DNA of 51,150 nucleotides from Streptosporangium subroseum (lineage in GTDB: Bacteria > Actinomycetota > Actinomycetes > Streptosporangiales > Streptosporangiaceae): assembly GCF_900188345.1 (NCBI RefSeq), contig NZ_FZOD01000069.1:1-51150 (forward strand). The letters are read 5' to 3'. The stretch's first letter is position 1; every line of letters starts with the position of its first letter. The position numbers were made by a program, and so were the translations under genes. The notes under the pieces are model-generated. The model worked only from the letters and a program-made list of their open reading frames with translations, searched no databases and was not told the origin of the DNA. Shown piece after piece: positions 47,167-51,150 of this stretch.

Positions 47167-49674
47167 ATGTTCGAGAGGTTCACCGACCGCGCACGACGGG
47201 TTGTCGTCCTGGCTCAAGAAGAAGCCCGGATGCTCAACCACAACTACATCGGTACGGAGCACATCCTTCTTGGCTTGATCCATGAAGGTGAAGGCGTTGC
47301 CGCCAAGGCTCTGGAGAGCCTCGGCATCAGTCTTGAGGGTGTGCGTCAGCAGGTCGAGGAGATCATCGGCCAAGGTCAGTCTGCGCCGTCGGGGCACATT
47401 CCGTTCACCCCGCGTGCCAAGAAAGTCCTTGAGCTGTCGCTCCGCGAGGCCTTGCAGCTGGGTCATAACTACATCGGTACCGAGCACATCCTCCTTGGCC
47501 TCATCCGTGAGGGCGAAGGGGTGGCCGCGCAGGTGCTGGTGAAGCTTGGCGCCGACCTCAACCGGGTCCGCCAGCAGGTCATCCAGTTGCTCCATGGTTA
47601 CCAGGGCAAGGAGCCGGCCGCCGCGGGCGGTCCGACCGAGGCCGCACCGTCGACCTCCCTTGTGCTGGACCAGTTCGGCCGCAACCTGACCCAGGCCGCC
47701 CGGGAGGGCAAGCTGGATCCGGTGATCGGCCGAGAGAAGGAGATCGAGCGGGTCATGCAGGTCCTGTCCCGCAGGACCAAGAACAACCCCGTTCTGGTGG
47801 GCGAGCCGGGCGTCGGCAAGACCGCCGTGGTCGAAGGGCTGTCCCAGAAGATCGTCAAGGGCGAGGTGCCCGAGACGCTCAAGGACAAGCAGCTCTACAC
47901 CCTGGACCTGGGCGCTCTGGTGGCCGGGTCGCGTTACCGCGGTGACTTCGAGGAGCGGCTGAAGAAGGTCCTCAAGGAGATCCGCACCCGCGGCGACATC
48001 ATCCTGTTCATCGACGAGCTGCACACGCTCGTCGGCGCGGGTGCCGCCGAGGGCGCGATCGACGCGGCCAGCATTCTGAAGCCGATGCTGGCCCGTGGTG
48101 AGCTGCAGACCATCGGTGCCACCACGCTGGACGAATACCGCAAGCACCTGGAGAAGGACGCCGCGCTGGAGCGGCGCTTCCAGCCCATCCAGGTGGCCGA
48201 GCCCAGCCTGAGCCACACCATCGAGATCCTCAAGGGACTGCGCGACCGGTACGAGGCGCACCACCGGGTCTCGATCACCGACGGCGCCCTGGTGGCCGCC
48301 GCGCAGCTGGCCGACCGCTACATCAGCGACCGGTTCCTGCCGGACAAGGCGATCGACCTGATCGACGAGGCCGGCTCGCGGATGCGGATCCGCAGGATGA
48401 CCGCGCCGCCGGACCTGCGCGAGTACGACGAGAAGATCGCGAACGTGCGGCGCGACAAGGAGTCCGCGATCGACGCGCAGGACTTCGAGAAGGCCGCCGC
48501 GCTGCGCGACCAGGAGAAGCAGCTCCAGCTCAAGCGCGAGCGCCGGGAGAAGGAGTGGAAGGCCGGCGACATGGACGTCGTCGCCGAGGTCACCGAGGAG
48601 CTCATCGCCGAGGTCCTCGCCACGGCCACCGGCATCCCGGTCTTCAAGCTCACCGAGGAGGAGTCCCAGCGACTGCTCCGCATGGAAGACGAGCTGCACA
48701 AGCGGATCATCGGTCAGGACGACGCCATCAAGGGTCTGTCCCGCTCGATCCGCCGCACCCGCGCCGGGTTGAAGGACCCGCGTCGTCCGGGTGGCTCGTT
48801 CATCTTCGCCGGCCCCTCGGGTGTCGGTAAGACCGAGCTGTCCAAGGCGCTGGCGGAGTTCCTGTTCGGCGACGAAGACGCGCTGATCATGCTGGACATG
48901 TCGGAGTTCATGGAGAAGCACACCGTCTCCCGTCTGTTCGGCTCCCCTCCGGGTTACGTCGGATACGAAGAGGGCGGTCAGCTGACGGAGAAGGTGCGGC
49001 GCAAGCCGTTCTCGGTGGTGCTGTTCGACGAGATCGAGAAGGCACACCCCGACATCTTCAACTCGCTGTTGCAGATCCTGGAGGACGGTCGCCTGACCGA
49101 CGCCCAGGGTCGGGTGGTGGACTTCAAGAACACCGTCATCATCATGACGACGAACCTCGGCACCCGTGACATCTCCAAGGGTCAGGGGGTCGGCTTCGCC
49201 AAGAACAACGACGCCGAGTCCAACTACGACCGGATGAAGTCCAAGGTCCAGGAGGAGCTCAAGCAGCACTTCCGGCCCGAGTTCCTCAACCGTGTCGATG
49301 ACATCGTGGTCTTCCACCAGCTGACGCCGAAGGAGATCATCAAGATCGTCGATCTGATGCTCGCCATGGTGGACCTGAGGCTGAAGGACCGCGACATGTC
49401 GATGGAGCTCACGCCGGAGGCTAAGCAGCTGCTGGCCGACCGTGGGTACGACCCGGTGATGGGCGCCCGTCCTCTGCGCCGCACGATCCAGCGCGAGCTG
49501 GAGGACAACCTGTCGGAGAAGATCCTGTACGGCGAGCTCCGTCCCGGCCAGGTCGTGAAGATCGCGGTCGAGGGCGAGGGCGAGAACGCGAAGTTCACCT
49601 TCGTCGGTGAGTCCGCGCCGGTCGCCCAGGTTCCTGACTCGGCAGCCGCCATTGCGGAGCCGATCCAGAACTAG
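47167..49674 (+). CDS. clpC: ATP-dependent Clp protease ATPase ClpC
   Basis: An 835-residue Hsp100 unfoldase that feeds substrates to ClpP. Two Clp_N repeats (about 1-145; RARRVVVLAQEEARMLNHNY, KVLELSLREALQLGHNYIG), AAA1 with GEPGVGKTA (about 212), a UVR segment (about 420-460; EYDEKIANVRRDKESAI), AAA2 with GPSGVGKTE (about 549) and the sensor-2 part near RPLRRTIQRELED. The ATG at 47167 (MFERFTDR) has GAGGAG 7 bases upstream. A ClgR box precedes it and a textbook terminator follows. Confidence 0.97.
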   Translation: MFERFTDRARRVVVLAQEEARMLNHNYIGTEHILLGLIHEGEGVAAKALESLGISLEGVRQQVEEIIGQGQSAPSGHIPFTPRAKKVLELSLREALQLGHNYIGTEHILLGLIREGEGVAAQVLVKLGADLNRVRQQVIQLLHGYQGKEPAAAGGPTEAAPSTSLVLDQFGRNLTQAAREGKLDPVIGREKEIERVMQVLSRRTKNNPVLVGEPGVGKTAVVEGLSQKIVKGEVPETLKDKQLYTLDLGALVAGSRYRGDFEERLKKVLKEIRTRGDIILFIDELHTLVGAGAAEGAIDAASILKPMLARGELQTIGATTLDEYRKHLEKDAALERRFQPIQVAEPSLSHTIEILKGLRDRYEAHHRVSITDGALVAAAQLADRYISDRFLPDKAIDLIDEAGSRMRIRRMTAPPDLREYDEKIANVRRDKESAIDAQDFEKAAALRDQEKQLQLKRERREKEWKAGDMDVVAEVTEELIAEVLATATGIPVFKLTEEESQRLLRMEDELHKRIIGQDDAIKGLSRSIRRTRAGLKDPRRPGGSFIFAGPSGVGKTELSKALAEFLFGDEDALIMLDMSEFMEKHTVSRLFGSPPGYVGYEEGGQLTEKVRRKPFSVVLFDEIEKAHPDIFNSLLQILEDGRLTDAQGRVVDFKNTVIIMTTNLGTRDISKGQGVGFAKNNDAESNYDRMKSKVQEELKQHFRPEFLNRVDDIVVFHQLTPKEIIKIVDLMLAMVDLRLKDRDMSMELTPEAKQLLADRGYDPVMGARPLRRTIQRELEDNLSEKILYGELRPGQVVKIAVEGEGENAKFTFVGESAPVAQVPDSAAAIAEPIQN

Positions 49675-49700
49675 GACCGACCCGCTCCAAACAGGTAAAG

Positions 49701-49738
49701 GCAGACCCCGTCGTAGGGAGATCTACGGCGGGGTCTGC
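49701..49738 (+). terminator. Factor-independent terminator after clpC
   Basis: GCAGACCCCGTCGTAG (49701-49716) pairs with CTACGGCGGGGTCTGC (49723-49738) with one G-U pair and a 6-nt loop, followed by TTATTTGTT. It starts 26 bases after the clpC stop. Confidence 0.92.
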
Positions 49739-49741
49739 TTA

Positions 49742-50043
49742 TTTGTTACTAAAGGAGGTATCTCGCCACCACGGGTAGTACTACACTCTGTAGAGCGAGT
49801 TCGGCCAAGTTTTGCCCACGTGAGCCACAAATGTGCTCATCGCGGTGAGATCGGCGACGGAGTCCGCCCAGCGACGTACCGAAGGATCATCTCCCAGAGT
49901 GACGCGGAGATCGGTGCCCGCCCGGGATGCTTCAGCGAGCCGGGTCGAATTCCCGGCAGGGAGGCCTCTGGCCCACGGCGTCGGCACTGTCGGCGCGGGG
50001 TGATCGGGGCCGCTTACACGGAGTACGGCCTTGGAGGCACTGG
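49742..50043. other. Gap upstream of the EboE-like gene
   Basis: About 300 bases. A ribosome-site-like AAAGGAGG (49750-49757) has no ORF behind it. TAGTACTACACTC near 49776 is locally AT-rich. CCGGG-TCGAATT-CCCGG (49940-49956) looks like a tRNA T-arm but no tRNA folds around it. A 68-codon minus-strand frame (49781-49987) has no homology. The promoter of the downstream gene is probably here. Confidence 0.35.
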
Positions 50044-50994
50044 ATGCGTATGCGGCACGAGGACGGGACGCTCGTTCACCTGTCCTACAACGCGGGCGTC
50101 CACCCCGCCGAGGATCTGGAGAACCTGATCGCGCACCTGACGCGATACGCCGTACCGGTGCGCAAGCGCCTGGGCGTGGAGCGGATGGGCGTCGGACTCT
50201 GGCTCTCCCCGAGTGTGGCCGACCACCTCACGGCCGACCGGATCGAGCTGGTGCGCCTGCGCCGCTCCCTTGAGGAGCGCGGCCTGGAGGTCGTCAGCCT
50301 CAACGGCACCGGCGGCCGCAACCAGGATGCTCCCGGCCCCGACTGGGCGAAGCCCGAGCGTTACCGCTACACGATGGCGCTGGCCAGGATCCTGGCCTTC
50401 CTGCTGCCGGAGGACGTCCGTTTCGGGAGCATCTCCACCATCCCCATCGGCTGGCGCCGCGACTGGCCGGCCGACCTGCACGCGATCGCCTCGCGCCGCC
50501 TGGAGCGCCTCGCCCGGGAGCTGCGCGGTCTCTACAGCGTCACCGGCAAGACGATCAGGGTCGGCTTCGAGCCGTGGCCCGGCTGCGTGCTGGAGACCAC
50601 CAAGCAGGCACTGGACCGCGTCGGCGGCATCGACTCCGAGCACCTCGGGGTCTGCCTGGACGCCTGCTACCTCGCAGGAGGCGCTGAGGAGGCCGGAGCC
50701 GCCCTGCGCGGCATGGCGGCTGTCGGAGCCCCGGTGGTCAAGCTCGGCCACGTTCACAACCACATGGCGGCCTCGTGCAGGGAGCTCCCGAGCACCCGCT
50801 CGGTCATGGAGGACACCCTCACCGCGATGCTCTCCGGCGCGGTGAACGGCACCGCCCACATCGAGGTCGAGGCCCATGACCTGACCGTGCCCCTGCGGGC
50901 CAAGGGGCCCGGCGCGCTGGTCAACATGATCGCCGAAGAGCTCGACTGGGCCCGCACCAACCTCACCTCGCTCGGCCTGCGCCTCGCCGCCTGA
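50044..50994 (+). CDS. eboE: EboE-like sugar phosphate isomerase/epimerase superfamily protein
   Basis: A 316-residue TIM-barrel protein of the xylose-isomerase-like group. The N-terminus (VHLSYNAGVHPAEDLENL) and VGFEPWPGCVLETTKQALDRVGGIDSEHLGVCLDACYLA match EboE of the ebo clusters, described as metabolite traffic genes for moving products to the periplasm. Glu and Asp/His of the metal site are seen in GFEPWPG, CLDACYLA and KLGHVHNHMA. ATG at 50044 with GGAGG 6 bases upstream. Further ebo genes would be expected downstream, but the window ends 156 bases on. The residue HVHNHMA differs from the usual QVSxALHA-like stretch as I remember it. Confidence 0.72.
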   Translation: MRMRHEDGTLVHLSYNAGVHPAEDLENLIAHLTRYAVPVRKRLGVERMGVGLWLSPSVADHLTADRIELVRLRRSLEERGLEVVSLNGTGGRNQDAPGPDWAKPERYRYTMALARILAFLLPEDVRFGSISTIPIGWRRDWPADLHAIASRRLERLARELRGLYSVTGKTIRVGFEPWPGCVLETTKQALDRVGGIDSEHLGVCLDACYLAGGAEEAGAALRGMAAVGAPVVKLGHVHNHMAASCRELPSTRSVMEDTLTAMLSGAVNGTAHIEVEAHDLTVPLRAKGPGALVNMIAEELDWARTNLTSLGLRLAA

Positions 50995-50999
50995 CCGTT

Positions 51000-51150
51000 C
51001 CTCCCGGCCGGTCATGCCGATCGACCGGGATGACGGCCTCCCACTGTCTTCCCGGTCGCGCCGATCAACAGGGAGGACGGCGGCACCCACCGGTCGGGCA
51101 GCCGGATAAATCAACAGGGAAGACGGCCGCATCCACCGGCCGCGCCGGTC
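51000..51150. repeat. Degenerate 46-bp repeats at the window end
   Basis: ATCAACAGGGA followed by a GACGGC-rich stretch begins at 51064 and again at 51110 (period 46); a more diverged copy, ATCGACCGGGATGACGGC, starts near 51020. The array runs out of the window. It lies directly after the EboE-like gene and resembles the other 3'-end minisatellites. Confidence 0.6.

Noticed and set aside
46897..49317. Minus-strand open frame of 806 codons opposite clpC
   Set aside because: Shadow of clpC; composition-driven with no domain match.
49940..49956. tRNA-like T-arm (CCGGG-TCGAATT-CCCGG)
   Set aside because: The loop lacks the TTC start and no acceptor, D or anticodon arms fold around it.
49781..49987. 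68-codon minus-strand frame upstream of the EboE-like gene
   Set aside because: No homology, no ribosome site, and it lies in a promoter-like gap.

Overview
The window is chromosomal DNA of a high-GC Gram-positive actinomycete, most likely of the Streptosporangiaceae or a near relative. The evidence is strong third-position G/C bias, many GTG starts, Lsr2, ClpC with a ClgR-type box, a CU044_5270-type protein behind an ECF sigma factor, a SAM-IV riboswitch and a HIDL-type sulfur leader peptide. I see no phage, plasmid or CRISPR. Most of the window is conserved core chromosome.

Layout. 1-3000: the end of an unknown gene with tandem hairpins, a methyltransferase, and an ECF sigma factor coupled to a membrane-anchored partner. 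3077-5990 (minus): a sulfonate/nitrate-type ABC transporter preceded by a cysteine-containing leader peptide and a palindromic operator candidate. 6214-12549: an ABC-F ATPase, two lipoproteins, a sigma factor fused to a zinc anti-sigma motif, a membrane segment and a proline-rich tail, and an NlpC/P60 wall hydrolase. 12553-23352: pyrophosphatase, PBP4, a DUF2342 metalloprotease, tilS, hpt, ftsH and the folate run folE-folP-NTF2-folB-folK-DUF3180, in which the last five genes overlap by 4 bp each. 23471-27290 (minus): a SAM-IV riboswitch followed by a cysteine desulfurase-like enzyme, an orphan NuoD and an acyltransferase. 27555-31034: TerC, a cytochrome P450 and a MidA-type methyltransferase. 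31419-37098: a DUF2520 Rossmann protein, panC, a continuous nadB-nadC fusion and coaX, i.e. pantothenate/CoA and NAD synthesis. 37099-41325: a palindrome-rich segment, lysS, a second P450, a decayed TetR gene and a small HTH protein. 41326-49674: a second NlpC/P60 gene behind a c-di-AMP riboswitch, a short N-acetylglutamate synthase, an RDD protein and a frameshifted paralogue, lsr2 and clpC. 50044-50994: an EboE-like TIM-barrel protein.

Most notable. (1) NadB and NadC form one open frame with an internal ribosome site. (2) The orphan NuoD carries Trp where the quinone-site Tyr should be, sits under SAM-IV control, and has a MidA/NDUFAF7-type methyltransferase nearby whose known mitochondrial target is the equivalent NuoD arginine. 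(3) One protein combines a sigma factor, a zinc anti-sigma motif and an extracellular proline-rich tail. (4) A run of GC-rich minisatellites sits at gene 3' ends and in intergenic gaps. All functional statements come from reading the sequence and from family knowledge; no database search was run.
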